NCBI GenBank assembly: GCA_031216445.1
Contig: CM062218.1
Span: 17,793,001-17,857,000 of the forward strand
Source of the DNA: Lateolabrax maculatus
Lineage: Eukaryota > Chordata > Actinopteri > Acropomatiformes > Lateolabracidae
Length of the DNA: 64,000 nucleotides
Reading direction: 5' to 3'
Each line of letters starts with the position of its first letter. Position 1 is the first letter of the stretch. Shown here one piece after another: positions 13,001 to 25,659 of this stretch. Made by a program: the position numbers and the translations under genes. Under the pieces are notes generated by a model that did not search any database, had not been told where the DNA came from, and saw nothing but the letters and a program-made list of their open reading frames with translations.

Positions 13001-15469
13001 TACAGGCTATACTTTCACACAGAAGCAGCGATATCAACCTAATAAATATTTCTCTTGCATTTTATTTTTTATTTTTTTTTCAAAGACATGTTGCATATTT
13101 AAAAGGCTGCTCGTGCGTGTGTGTTCAGTGCGTGTGATCTACGTGTGTGTGCACGCTTGCCTGTGCATGTCTGCGTGCACAAGTGTATTTCCGCGTCCCA
13201 AATTTTGCTCCCTTGTGCATGAGTATCCGTGCAGCAGGTTTGTGTGTACACAAGTGTGTGTGTGTGGAGCAGCGGGGAGCCCTCTCATCTGTGCTTAGCC
13301 CAGTAAATGGTGAGTGATTGAAGGGTTTGATGTGGAGTGATTCAGCTGGGAGCTCGTCTGTCTGCGTTGAGCCCCACAGCTCATAATCTCGTGTAGCGAG
13401 GCTCTTCAGGACTCAGAAACTGAAGCCGGCAGAAATATTTTACAGCCGGCGAAGATGAACTCAAAACCAAAGAAACCACCCACAAAAGTTTCCCGAAAGG
13501 GATGGTGCCCGTCAGCGACGCAAAATGGGCTAATGAGATGAGAGCGAGAAGAAAGAGAGCGATGAACAGAGAAAAATGGTGGGAAAATGTGAGTCCATAT
13601 TGAATTTGTGGCACTTTTTGGAAAACAAAGATTGCAAAGAAATCTTCTCAGATCAATTAAAAAATCTGGAATATTTAAATCAATAAACCACATCAATTAG
13701 TTATTAAATTATTAGTGGCAAGTCTATATGTGGCAGCTTTAGGTTTTCTGAATCTAAACTAAGAATACGACTAGTTACAACAACTAGTGGCATATCACAG
13801 CGTAAAAAACAACACTAAAAAAATAAACAATCAATCAGTCCTGAAGATGGTTATATTGATCAGGACAAACAGATAAGAAGCACGAGAAATTAAATGGCAG
13901 TAATGCATTAAAGAAATACTGTTATATTATCATTATCAAACTGGGACAATTTGTGGTTATATATGATCTTGGGTCGTATTTTCCAGCCCTAACTTGTCAC
14001 ATTAGCCTACTAAAAGAAGTCAGACGTTTTTAACCTCGTTCCACACGTATACAGTATATCGCTGCCCTAATCTCCGATTTGTTCTCTTCAGGACCGGTCA
14101 CACCAGGAGGTGGCACAGTGAAATTCTTCCCTGGTCTTTGTAAAATATGCGGTACTAGAGGCTCGGTGACATAGGGACAATACACACAGAGTTAGCTACT
14201 GTAACTAGTCAGTCACAATAGCTCTCTTAGCATTTTCCTGTTTTCTCTGTATTGACACTGTGTTCTCAGGGTTGTACACCGTTTCGTTCAATAAAATGTT
14301 AATAGGGGAAAATACGTGGCTTAGCGGACAGTAAGTACACACAGTTTTTTCAAAGGTGTATTTTTACCATGGACTCCTGTCAGCAAACTATTGCTCTTTT
14401 GTGGAGCAGTTTATACTAGATGGATGAGGTTAAATAAGCAATAGCTGCAATAGTTTCCTCTTTTTTGGACTCTCTACTCCCTCAAAGGTCAGCACTGTTA
14501 AGAGCGCTCGCTATTGGTCAAGGGTGCAACGCAAAGCACCCACAGAGCTACAGATTTATGGGAGGGCAGCGACTGCCTACTGCTGTGTGTCTGTGAACAC
14601 ACCGTTACTCTACACTTAGTTCAAATACTGCCAGTCCCCTACAGGGCTTGAACTTGAAACTGAATTTTCTATTGGCTGTCGGCTCTTCAGCAGACACTTC
14701 CAGCCCTTTCACTTTACCTTTTTCCGCTGACACTTCAACTGCTTTAGTTGTGTCAAACAAACAAACGTGCAAACAATAAACATTTTAGGACATTTTAACG
14801 TGTTCACAGTGTTTGGCGCCTGCATTTCTCAGCGTAAGCGAGCACACATGAATGAATGAATAAATGAATGACTGAAGTAAAATAAAATGAAAATTCAGTC
14901 TGAGCATCAGGCTAAGCAATGTTTAATTCTACATGTCCAAATGCAGCCAAGGAGAGTATATATGACAAGATTTTGTGGATTTAGTATATTAACACCCCTG
15001 TATGGAATAGTAAATTGAGCCATATATGACTCATGTGTCACCTCTCCATCTGTCATAGATGGTCACATGCAGCATTTCGGGGCTGACATGAAACATTTCA
15101 TCTGTTCCATCAGAGAGGGTGTGTATGTGTGTGCGTTGGTGTGCGTGTCCCAGGGGTGTATTGTGTCAGTGGGGGTCAGCTGAGTGGCTGCTGGGGGAGG
15201 ATCCGCCAGTGAAGTGGTCAAGCAGCCCCAGATGGGTTTCTAATAGTCTTAATCCAACAGGTCACCGTGCTGGGCTCTGCCTCGCTGCCGCCCCTCATAA
15301 ACCTGGTTTTCCTCTCCTTCTGCCTCCTCTCACTCTCTTTCAACTCCCCTCTGCTTATCTAACCTCCCCCCTCCCTGTCTCCCCCTCCTGTCTCGCTCTG
15401 CCTGTCTTTCCAGAAAAGCAGCAAGAAGCTAATGAGGCTTGGCTGGCGTTTATCCAGCCCTCTATCCCC

Positions 15470-15503
<34 letters not shown>

Positions 15504-16276
15504 ACTTGCTTGTGTGCAAGCAATCTAAATATCTCCAGGCTAGATTTATTATGATATTTGTGTACCATAATAAATATAAACACAAATTACCTTTTTGCAT
15601 CTGTAGGCAAATGAATGCAGTGATAAGGATATGGAGAATCTAAGAAAGAGCAGAAAACTGCTCTGGAAAGACAGGTAGTCACAGTCTGTTGGAAATGGGA
15701 ATTCCAAGGTGGATTTTCAGGGGCGGAAGGCAGGTTTTCCGCCCCATTAAAAGGTTCCCAGAGCAGGGAGATGCGCTTCACCTCGGATAAGACAGTCCCC
15801 TTATCTCTCTATGGAACAGACAGATGGGAAATCATTCCTGCTTTTCCCTGCTTCCGTGAAGCACCTGCCTGTTTTCCATACAGAGGGACTCTCCCAGAGA
15901 AACAAACACTAAACAGCCTCCCGGCACACGCTTTGATGCTGAAATCTACCTTTTCACAACCTGAGAAATATTCTCAATACATCATTAACTCCCATTGCTG
16001 GAATTTGCAGACAGATCGAGCTAATGAGACACATTTCACAGAGTAAATTTCAAAACGGGTTCACAGTTTTGACAGACCACTACGGCGGTGGTTCACATTT
16101 GATATAATTTACAGAGAGCAGCAACAGATAGGAAGCGGGAGGCTGAGTAATCACATGTGATGCTGCTGCGAGGATAGAGACGGAGAGGAGACCTGTCACA
16201 CACATCGTTGTAGCAGTCATTAGTGCAAAGTGACAGTTTCTGGTGGCCTTTCAGTCAGCTGGGGAAGGAGAGGAGT

Positions 16277-16321
<45 letters not shown>

Positions 16322-17224
16322 GCGAGACAGCGGGATGTAATGTATTATATCAACAACAGGTTCACTCCGACACCCCAGCCAACGTGACAGTGTTAATATT
16401 GCAGGATTATTATTCAGCCGAGCTGAGCTGAAGGTGTGATGACCCGAGCAGGTGACGGGACTAATTAACCATCGTTTGACCCTGCCTGCCTCAGACAGCT
16501 GCTTTGTCTCTCTCTCTCTGTGTGTGTGTATGTGTGTGTGCGCTCACTGTGAGTGATACCCAGCTTAAGAAATCATTTTTTTATTCCTCCGCCAGCGAGG
16601 GTGTGGTAATTGTGTGTGTGTGCCCACCCGTCCGTCAAATGTTTCAGGCATCAGATTTCAGGTGGTGTCCCACACATGATTTCATTTGCATAGGAAACAA
16701 ATTAGATGATCTCACAGCTGTTGGCAAAAAATAATAGATTTTAAGACTCTGGGTTTAAGACGCTGGATTAAATCAGGTGTTAAGAGGTAACACTGCAGTG
16801 TGCAGTCAATCAGTCAGAGGGATGTACGTATGAAAGGACCTTTTCCATTTAACGCATTGAAGTCTATGTGTGTGTGGGATGATGCTGGCTGGCTGCTGAT
16901 ATACTGTAAATAGCATCATGTGAATGACAGTTAATCGTCTGCAGGCAGGTGTCCATCAGCACAGTGAACAGAATATGGGCTGTGGGAGCCTGTGACTCTG
17001 CTGTGCGGGTTCAAAAGAGGATCTATACTGTGACAGGTCTGTTATGCTCATTTACATATTTGAATGAGTTTGCAACAGAAGCGAAAGAATAGACAGTTTT
17101 ATCTAATGACACCGAATGAAAGAAATGTGTGAGAAATGAAAAGAAACATATAGGTATGTAATATATTACATATTGACCAGTTTAATTTAAGTTTAAAGTT
17201 TAATTTGGATTTTTATCTGTTCGT
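10064..17224. other. Intergenic desert; purine/pyrimidine tracts, no gene
   Basis: This block contains GA-rich tracts (12310-12420, 12850-12895), a G-run pair (12449-12471) and a C-run (about 12709-12727), with (TG)n at about 15471-15500 and 16274-16314. A CTCF-like word CCAGGAGGTGGCA lies near 14103. The word CTACATTTCCCA occurs near 11049. Long open frames such as 15119-15643 are microsatellite read-through. Confidence 0.4.
12890..12990. promoter_or_regulatory. Short candidate conserved element flanked by (GA)n
   Basis: About 100 bp containing GGTAATGATGTGCTTGC, TTTCACTAATCACC and CCATGGTGACACC lies directly after a GA-rich tract. Complex islands at about 12100-12310 and 12770-12830 nearby show the same setting. 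Enhancer function is inferred only. Confidence 0.25.
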
Positions 17225-17574
17225 CAGCTGCAAAATCTTAGACACCATTGATCAGATTTGAACAGAACTCAGGAGAATATTGCATCTCGCTGTTGCCGTT
17301 TCTAGAACAACACTAACAGCATCCACCTATTAGACCAGTTCAGTGAAATTTGGAGGCCCTGTGGACAGTCCCGTGGACCTTTGTTTGCATCCATGTTTAC
17401 TACGAGCAGTCTTTTCCTTTCCTGCCTTTGTTGGCACATTGCTACATATCTTGGTGCATTACCGCCACCTGTAGATCAGTGGAATAGTGTGAAACTTTGA
17501 AGGAATGTGTGTAGTCACTCATAGAAAAACTGCTCCATAGCACTACTAGAGGTAAAAACCTCCACAGATTACCT
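17225..17574. mobile_element. Fragment of an interspersed repeat
   Basis: Words such as TTGGTGCATTACCGCCACC, CCATAGCACTACTAGAGG and CCTCCACAGATTACC are familiar from multicopy teleost repeats (recalled). It abuts a TTAA-flanked element at 17575. Family and ends are not resolved. Confidence 0.35.
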
Positions 17575-18341
17575 TTAAGGGGGTACTCGTGTGATTTAGC
17601 ATTGATTTAAAAATTCAGAGCAATCAATGCAGCATAGATGGAGTTATTAAAACTTTAAATGCCTATAGGTCAAGGTCCCAAAACACTGGGTCCTACATTT
17701 CCCATTATACAACTCAATGGCGTCTTTTGTTAGTCCGTTTGCACAGACGGAGTATTACTCTCAGCATTAGTTTCTTCAACGAAAACTATGATGAAAAATA
17801 TTTGTTGACAGACTATTTTTTTACAGCAAAAACAAGACTAAACTATTTAAAAAAGTAACCACTGAAACAATCCAATTCATCAGCGAATAAAAAAATAAAT
17901 GATAATGTGAAAGACAAATGAACTAATAGCCGGAGACTGGAAATGATGAATGGATTTACTGAGTAGAGTCAATCTGCTGTGTTACTGCAGAGCAGAGCGA
18001 CATTGACACTGTGTGTGGGAACAAGTAAACTAACCTGGCGATAGACGAGAACAGCACCTGTAACCATGGTAACTGTACACAATAGAGACGGTGACAGCCC
18101 AGAATGCTTAGAAGACTAGTAATAAAATATAGATACAAATATATGACACAAATTTCACTTATGAAAAGTAGACAAAAATATCTTTAGCTGACTAAAACTA
18201 ACAAAAATCAAACAACAAAAATTTCTCAAAAACAACTTTTCGTGAAAAGACTAAAACTAAATCAAAATCAAGTGCCAAAATGAACATCGCTCATTGTCGC
18301 ATATAATCTTAATGTGTGAAATCAGAGGGGTACGTCTTTAA
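17575..18341 (+). mobile_element. TTAA-flanked MITE, copy 1, interrupted by a second element
   Basis: The left end is TTAAGGGGGTACTCG and the right end is GTACGTCTTTAA. It shares internal words with copy 2 at 20521-21096 (TCCTACATTTCCCA, then CA-CTCA and CTTT/CTTC-TTAG). It is split by a different repeat at about 17765-18295. TTAA target sites fit piggyBac- or Kolobok-like elements. No transposase is present. Confidence 0.5.
17765..18295. mobile_element. Nested repeat of the AGTCGACTAAAACTA type
   Basis: The left part has CTTCAACGAAAACTATGATG and the right part GTGAAAAGACTAAAACTAAA, both familiar from a common teleost non-autonomous repeat. It lies inside the TTAA element. Ends are approximate. 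Confidence 0.45.
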
Positions 18342-18705
18342 GTTCAGAGTTAATCTATTCCTCAAAGATCTCTTGCACTGACCAAAAGGTCGTTTTACCA
18401 ACAGCGACTTACTGTATGTGCTACAACTGACAACAGATGACTTCTCAGATTTGTGATTGTGGTACGGTGAGGCAGTTGCATCTTAGAAAGTGGTGGTTAC
18501 TGACGGCCCAAAGGGGGGCTGACTCATTTATGGGATTTTCTTGGATTGCTTCAGTCCTGACTTTGAGCGGCTACCTGTAAAAGAAACCAGGGCAGACACA
18601 CGGAGGCCACTGAATTCTTGTGGGCCCCATTCGCACTGCGCACTTTAATCTTTAATGGCATGGTGATGATGGAGTACTCTTGACCTCCAGGTTTGCACAC
18701 ACACA

Positions 18706-18753
<48 letters not shown>

Positions 18754-20464
18754 CCACACACACACATCTTAAATCTCTGCAGCTCCTTTTCCTCAACTCA
18801 TTCGTCGTGTCTTTTAACTTCTCAGCGTTCCTACAGATTGGTGACTTCCCCGGTTCAACTTCTCAACAATAGGCAGGTCCTACCCGGAGCTGGGGAAAGC
18901 TGGCCTGCCATTGTCCCGGCTGAAAGCCCAGTTATTCATTGCCCGTGAGTTAAAGAGCTGACCCCGGTGTAACACTGACGTAGCTGGCTTACAACACTGA
19001 GGCCCTTTGTCTGGCCCTGCCTCGTCTCTGATCACCCTGTAATGAACTGAGAGCTCTGTCGAAAATTTACAGCCTTCGCCTTTCATCCCCCTCTTTGCCT
19101 TGTCTTCGTTTTTAGTGCTCTTTTTCTCAACAGACATCATTTTAAAGGGTTCTCCTCCCTCTAGAGCCCCTTATACAACCACAATGCTGACAATATGAGA
19201 TGGGCCATTAATTTCCTCTCAATGGATCCCAGTTGTTTTCCCCTCTTCTCCTGTCTTCCCTCCTTTCTTTTTCTTGCTGTGTTTTGTTCGCCTTCTCTAG
19301 CTCTATAGGGATGGGTTTCTTCATCCCATAGGGCTCCAACTGACACACACACAAACACACACATATGCACGAGCAAGTGAGAGTCCTAAATGAATCACTT
19401 CCTACTGTTCCTATAATGGGGAGTTAAACGCTCTAAATGCTTTACGACATTTAATCATTACCTCACACAGACAGTAGTAGTCACACACACAAACACACAC
19501 ACAAACACACACATAAACTGTTGCCACAAACGCAACCCTTATCTTTAAAAAAATACATTCAGGACATGCAAAAATGTTACAGGATCCGATCAATGCCCAA
19601 ACATTTTTTTGGTCTGGCTAATATCTTATTTTTTCCCTGGAAATATTTCTTCAATCTGCAATTGGTGATGGATTTCTGTGAACTGCGGATGGACCTGCTG
19701 TAATAAATCCTCTCCTTGAAGTGTGTGTGAGTGAGAGTGCATGTACGTGTGCGTGTCTGTGTGTGTGTGTGTGTGTGTGATATCCCAGGGTAAATTGTTT
19801 CCTCCAGGCTTTGAGAGGTGGGCATTCAACAGCCTGCCAAAAAAGCTATAGGCGATAATTAAATGATTCCACGCTTGAAAGGAGAAAGAAACAGAGACAC
19901 TGAGAGAGAGAGGGTTAGAGAGAGAGGAGAGAGAGATACTGAGACAAAAAGGGATGGGGGGGGGGGGGGGGGGGGGGAGCTGGGGGTAGTGTGAGCAAGG
20001 GGAAGAGAAATAGAGAGAGAGATTTAGAAAGCCACAGTGTGGGATAGTATCACGCTCTGTGGGCCAACACACTGTGGATCCAACCCAGTGCCTGAAGCCA
20101 GCGTGGAGATAAAGAAACACCATTAATCAGCCATGTTGGAGGAGAGAATTCAGGATGGCTCCTGTCAAATGCCAAACAAACATGTTTAATTCCAACTCCA
20201 GCTCCTTTATTTCTGCTGTGTCTGTAGCATCCTGCTTCAAATCACAGAAATTCCACTAACTCAGACTAGGAGATACTTACTGTCACTGGAGCAGCTGCCT
20301 TGCTCAAAGGCAGCACAGCAACCATTGTTGAGGGAGTGGAGAGTGGTACCTGTTTACTTACAACTTCATACTGAAATTAATAATTAATAAATATTCAATC
20401 CTTAGCTGTTAAACTTAAAGGATTTTTTTAATCTATTTTGCAACCTCATTCCAATTTTGTAGCA
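18342..20464. other. Intergenic; (CA)n, (TG)n and poly-G tracts
   Basis: (CA)n lies at 18696-18766 and about 19483-19513, (TG)n at 19757-19779, a GA-rich stretch at 19895-19940 and a 22-nt poly-G at 19956-19977. A complex island at about 18850-19060 may be conserved non-coding DNA. No gene is seen; the 165-residue minus-strand open frame near 19626-20123 is repeat-driven. Confidence 0.4.
19956..19977 (+). repeat. Poly-G run
   Basis: 22 consecutive G after a GA-rich tract, so it is a plus-strand G-quadruplex candidate. Confidence 0.9.
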
Positions 20465-21345
20465 CTGAAATGATTAATTGCAATTCAATTATTTGATTAG
20501 TCGACTGACTGAAAATTAAGGGGTATGCTTGTTCATAAAGTTTGGGGACTTGTGAGAAGAGATTTTAAAATGAGCAGTCAAAATCAAAGCAGCAGAAGCT
20601 GAGATATCTTGACTTTTGGTCCCTCGTTTGGTGTCAAACTCTGAAAATATTGGAATCCTACATTTCCCAGAATGCAGCTCAGTAGAATCTCTTCATTAGA
20701 CCCTCCTTGCCTGGTAAATGTCTTTCAAAGTGTCTGCAGATTGTGAAGACAATGGAGTAGAAGCGCTGCTGGGTCTTTGTTGTGATCCTACAAGTGCTCT
20801 TTGGAAACTTCAGGTGTGCTCTGCTTACTCCATCTTGTGAAGGGCTCTTTGCACGAGTGAACCACAATCCCAAAAAGAAAAGAAACCATCCAAAGCACAC
20901 TGTAGGATTTGTGCAAAATTAAAATGCCTTCATTTCTCTCTCAGTGCATTTGGCTAAATAAACATCTGTTTTATCAGACATTAAAAAGTTCCTCAAAAGC
21001 CCCAGAGGACATTATACAGCTATTTTCACAGGCTGAGTAGCATTCCTTGGGACGAGTTTACTGATTTTGATTAGTAAAATTTACGAAGTTCGCCTTTAAT
21101 TGACAATAATTTCTATTATCTATTAATTGCTTAATTAATTTAGCAAAGAAAATGTAGCAGTCAGCTTCCCACATATGAGGATTTTTTTCTGTTTTATAGT
21201 TACGTGAATGAAGTATTTTTGGTTATACACAGCTGGTCAGACAAAATAAGGCAATTTGATGTCACACTGGGTTCTGGGAAATAGTGATGGGCCTTTTTCA
21301 CCCGTTCTCTAACATTTCATAAACTGCATGACTCATAGCAAAAAA
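20465..21345 (+). mobile_element. Repeat of the ATTAATCGATTAATCG type, interrupted by a TTAA MITE
   Basis: The left part (GCACTGAAATGATTAATTG, TTAGTCGACTGACTGAAAA) and the right part (ATTGACAATAATTTCTA, then GGTTCTGGGAAATAGTGATG and CCTTTTTCACCCG) are consecutive blocks of a well-known teleost repeat once the inserted 576 bp are removed. Ends are approximate; the family name was not assigned. Confidence 0.6.
20521..21096 (+). mobile_element. TTAA-flanked MITE, copy 2, nested
   Basis: The insert sits exactly between two TTAA tetranucleotides within a continuous host repeat, so TTAA is the duplicated target. Left end GGGGTATGCTTG and right end (read inward) AAGGCGAACTTCG are weak inverted repeats. 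It contains CTACATTTCCCAGAATGCA, a ZNF143/STAF-like word. About 576 bp, no transposase. Confidence 0.6.
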
Positions 21346-21750
21346 TAACTTTTCTGATCAGTTGCGTGGAAGACATTATACTTGTTTATGTGAAATGTAA
21401 GACAACATTTTTTTCTTTAAAGTATTTTACACCTTTATTGGGCGGTGACAGTAAACAGGTGACAGGAATTGAGGGCAGAGCGACATGGATAATGACATGC
21501 AACCAGAATTTCACGTGTGACAGATTCATATTTAGGCACGTGCAGTTTTCATGAGTGAAATGTAATTGTAAGTTTCATTTTTTTTATAATTTATCATACA
21601 TTCCTTTTTTTCTCCAACTCCCATTCAATAAGCAATCCAGCGGTTTAGTATACGCTCACCAAGCATTTGATTGTTCACCCACTAATCCGTCACGTCAGCT
21701 GGGTTTAGACTGTTGTGAGACAGGTTAGTTTTACCAAACTGTCACTCACA

Positions 21751-21795
<45 letters not shown>

Positions 21796-22077
21796 GCAGA
21801 AATTGTTGCTGTATATGCCAATTTTTCAAGACTCGGAGCATTCAGTGTTCATCACTTGACACCCCGAGTTGCTCAGGTTTCAATGCTCAAACAGAAAAAA
21901 AACTCTCTCTCTCTCTGTCTCTTATTCTCTTGCTTGCTCTGACAGTAGGTGTTGCATACTAATGTGTGTGTGTCTCAGGGGGGCGAGCTGAGGAAGTCCT
22001 CTCCCATTACTCAGTGCCCACCAGCTGGGCAGGGGCAAGGGCTACAGCAGCCAGACAGATGGTACTGTCACCCCCTG

Positions 22078-22125
<48 letters not shown>

Positions 22126-22253
22126 ATGGTGTAACAGTGAGGAGGAAGTCATTAGCTGGGAAAACCACAAGATTCCTTATTGAACGGGGAGGAAGAGGGG
22201 TGAGGGTGATATAAAGAGAGAGAGGGAGGAAAAAAGAGAGCAAGAGAGAGAGA

Positions 22254-22334
<81 letters not shown>

Positions 22335-22453
22335 TTTATCCTAAACTCAGTTCTGCTGAGGCAATCTGTCATGGTTGAAGTAATTGCCCTCGTCTTGCGT
22401 GAATGAAGTGATCTGTCATCGCCCACTGCATTACTGCCTTAAGAATTGCCCTG

Positions 22454-22484
<31 letters not shown>

Positions 22485-23104
22485 CGCGGTCACAAAGCCG
22501 TGACCCTCCTGAACGCTCCAACTAAGACGCATGCAGCTGTGACATCTTGAATAAACCGCCCTCCAAAAAATAATTCGGGGGAGGGAAGAAAATGGAAAAA
22601 GACTCTCTTCTTCCTCTCCATCATTCATAAACGCTCTTTGTCTTTGCAGAGAAAGGGTGCGAGTGTTGCGGAGAGTGAAGTGGGTGATTCTGGCTCTGTT
22701 TTATCAGTAAGAGTAGAGTGGGCTTGGGTCTCATTAAGTCAACATCCCCTGGTCTTATATTGTAGCTTACTTGGCACGGGTGATACACTGTGTGGAATGA
22801 GAAAACAAAGGGGCGAGGGGAGGTATAATTGCAGTTTAACTGCTGCCACTGGACTAATATTTGTTCAAGTGGAGAAAAGAGACATTAGTCACATTGATTA
22901 GAGTCATTATTGGAGTCAGGCTGAATGGCGGCACACATTGGATGAATGTTGAGCATTAATGTGGAATGAGAGGCAAAATATGGACAAATAATAAAACTTG
23001 CAGGTTAATACTAGCCTGTTTTATGAAATATTTCAATATACAGTAAACATGTTTTCAAATACTAAAATATATTATTATATCATTTACACATAAATGTTGT
23101 TCAC
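21346..23104. other. Intergenic; dense microsatellite cluster
   Basis: (CA)n lies at 21752-21793, 22080-22125 and 22454-22482, with a (GA)n array of about 118 bp at 22214-22332. The complex stretch between about 22345 and 22640 could be a conserved element split by (CA)n. No gene is seen. Confidence 0.4.
22214..22332 (+). repeat. (GA)n microsatellite, compound
   Basis: About 118 bp of GA repeats interrupted by GGAGGAAAAA and ACAGAAG. It is a homopurine tract that could form H-DNA. Confidence 0.9.
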
Positions 23105-23195
23105 AGTTGGTCAATCTCATTATGTTTGCAGATGACACTATATTAGTAGGTCTCATTACAAACACTGATGAAGCCTCATGTAGAACAGTTTTATC
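23105..23195 (+). pseudogene. LINE reverse-transcriptase relic (FADDT motif)
   Basis: The plus strand at 23116-23187 reads LIMFADDTILVGLITNTDEA, containing the catalytic FADD box of non-LTR retrotransposon reverse transcriptases followed by a hydrophobic strand. The frame breaks soon after, and no other RT motif was recognised on either side. It is a dead fragment of a LINE, possibly Rex1/Jockey-like; the clade is uncertain. Confidence 0.55.
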
Positions 23196-25659
23196 TGCTG
23201 CCTTTCATTTCAAGGCAGCTATCGCCACTTAACTTGTGAGGACTAAGGCAATTCTTACCAAGGAAATAATTCCATTTTCTTCCATGGCAGTGTTGAACTT
23301 TTTCTTTGACAGCTAGCTATGGCCAAAGCCCCTACCCCTTAACCTGCAAAAAAACTGCCTCCTTCAATCCAGTGAATCACCATTCTGTGTCTCTTACATC
23401 AGATAAACTACTCAGAGGCTGGTCAACTAGTCGAAAATGTTTTGCTATGCTATTGCAGCATTTATCCTGAGAGTTCATTATTTAATGCTAATGCTCAACA
23501 ATGGGTGCAAATGTTTTGATGCTCATCATATGCACCTGGTGTGTGTTGCCTTTAAGGGTGTGGAGGTTTGGGTGGTGGATAAGCATGAAACACATTCGAC
23601 TTTGACGTGGGAGAACGGGTTTCATGTTCTATCACAGACCTGAAATTAATGTTGAAATCCTTTTTTAATGTTTAAAAAAGTTTATATATATATTTGCCTA
23701 CCAGCACATCTAAACACCATAAATAAAGACTTTATGTTTCGGTTGTTGCTATGTTTTGTTTCAAAGGCATCTTCACCCTAACAAGAATAGCATACTGGGG
23801 AAAACACTTATGATTTATTTATTTGGCATAAAAAATGATCCAATTCAAAGATTCCAGCTTAAGTCAAGATTCATCAGCATCACTCTTCCACAAAAACATA
23901 CCCATTAAAATTAATCCCTATATACTATCAAATGCAATGAAATAACAAACATAACAGCTGCAGTTGATGCAACATTTGTGATATTTAAAATGTTCATGTT
24001 GGTTCAGCATGGTGGTGATTTTTGAGGAGCTTGTGGAGTTTTTAAATTGAATTGCATATATTGTACAGGTGTTACTGTGTCCACCCCCTGTACATACAGT
24101 GCCTTAAATCGCGACGCACCCCCACATACTCGCACACAGATGCACATAGACTCACCGCCACCTCCTCCATCACCTCCACACATGCACACTCACACAAACA
24201 GACGGTCAAATTGACATACAGTCTGTCATATTTGCGGCTGGTAAACAAGCACTGAGAGGCTGTTAAAGCCGGCAAGCTGAGCAAACCAGAGACAACAGTG
24301 TGCTTAATGAACTGGGCTGCCTCCCAGCACAACATCTCATCATCACTTGGACTTAAACAAACCACTCAGCTGCTAATTGGCTGAGCTGCATGGAGCCGCT
24401 GTGAGGAATGTACACTCCCCACCTCCACTGTTGCTTCTCAAAGGCTTGACAGACAGCAGCAAGACAGGCTCTCTGTTATTGAGTCTTTGCACAGATATGT
24501 GACAGTCTGGCCTTCTGTTGGGCTCCACTGTGTACATCCGTCCATGCACTGAGTCACTGTATAGTCTTGTGCTTCGTTTTTTTTTCACTGTAATTGTTAT
24601 TGATGCCTGTCTTTTATTTTATTTATTTTTACTCTTCCATACTCTCACACGTTTGGATGAGATTTGATTGCTGAAATAGTTATTGCTTCTCAGTTTGAGG
24701 TTAAAGTTTGTTTTTTGCACTACATTTCCCAAAAAGCACTTGTCAATCAAACACTGCAGCCAGTATCGTGACATCTTTCTCTTGGATTTTTAGTTGAAAA
24801 TGTGCGAGTTTCTGCAGGTGCACTGCTTTTTTCTTCATCTGTTTAGCGGCGGTGGCTATCACCGCTGATGGTTCTTCTCCTGTTTATTTCACACAAACAA
24901 GTAAAGCCCATCACTTCCTGTGTGCCAGAGGATTTCTCTCAGGAAAGCCCCACCAGACACCAGGTGTTTAGATTAGTGAATGCAAAGATTCATAAACTGG
25001 GTATAAGCTGAATTATATTATTTGCAAACAAACATTTATTTATATGAAATGTTGCAGATATTTCTTCACCGCCATTTATTTACATTCTTGTCTGTGTTAT
25101 ATCCAATTAATATGCTAATAACATGCTGCTGGACCGTCTCAATTTCCCCACATGGATTAAGTTTCCCCGTATCTTATTATCTTAGAATTTGACAGTTTTA
25201 TATGGAGCTTTTTGGAAACATGATGTTTTCATCATTGCATGACTTATACATTGAAATATTTGGGGCGAATTCAGGCTACTTGTGCAGCCAACATTTCACC
25301 CACGAGGTTGAGGTTTTTCCTGCGGTCAGACTAACCTTGTTGCAGGGTGGAGATGTTTCGAGCGGCTGCAGGGTTTAGGAGGAAGTTGATAGAGCTTAAG
25401 AGCAGGAAGCACACCCAAATGGCTCGTGGTCAAAGCCTGAAATTAACAAAAAAAAAAACCCACATCTCTGCAGTTAGTTCAAGTTCATGTATCTGTTTGC
25501 CTTATACCTTAGGTTTATTGAGAGGGTGTGAAAATATTTGTGACAAGGATATGAATGATGTGGATATTGAGGGTGGATTTCAATGCTGATGATAATGATA
25601 CTTTAAAATTTTTTTATTTTAAATGGAATATTTGCTGATATTCACTTTCAGATAAAAGG
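23196..25659. other. Intergenic, mostly AT-rich; no gene
   Basis: This block may hold further decayed LINE sequence to about 23960, but no motif was recognised. A complex, possibly constrained island lies at 24240-24580. The word CACTACATTTCCCA occurs near 24719. Short open frames have no recognisable content. Confidence 0.35.

Noticed and set aside
15119..15643. 174-codon plus-strand open frame
   Set aside because: It runs through a (TG)n array that codes Cys-Val repeats. No domain, no splice context and no homology are recognised.
19626..20123. 165-codon minus-strand open frame
   Set aside because: It spans poly-G, GA and TG tracts, producing Pro, Ser/Leu and Thr/His repeats. Not a plausible protein.
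24000..24250. Short dinucleotide-rich direct repeats that might resemble an array
   Set aside because: The repeats are simple CA-type sequence without regular unique spacers; not a CRISPR-like array.
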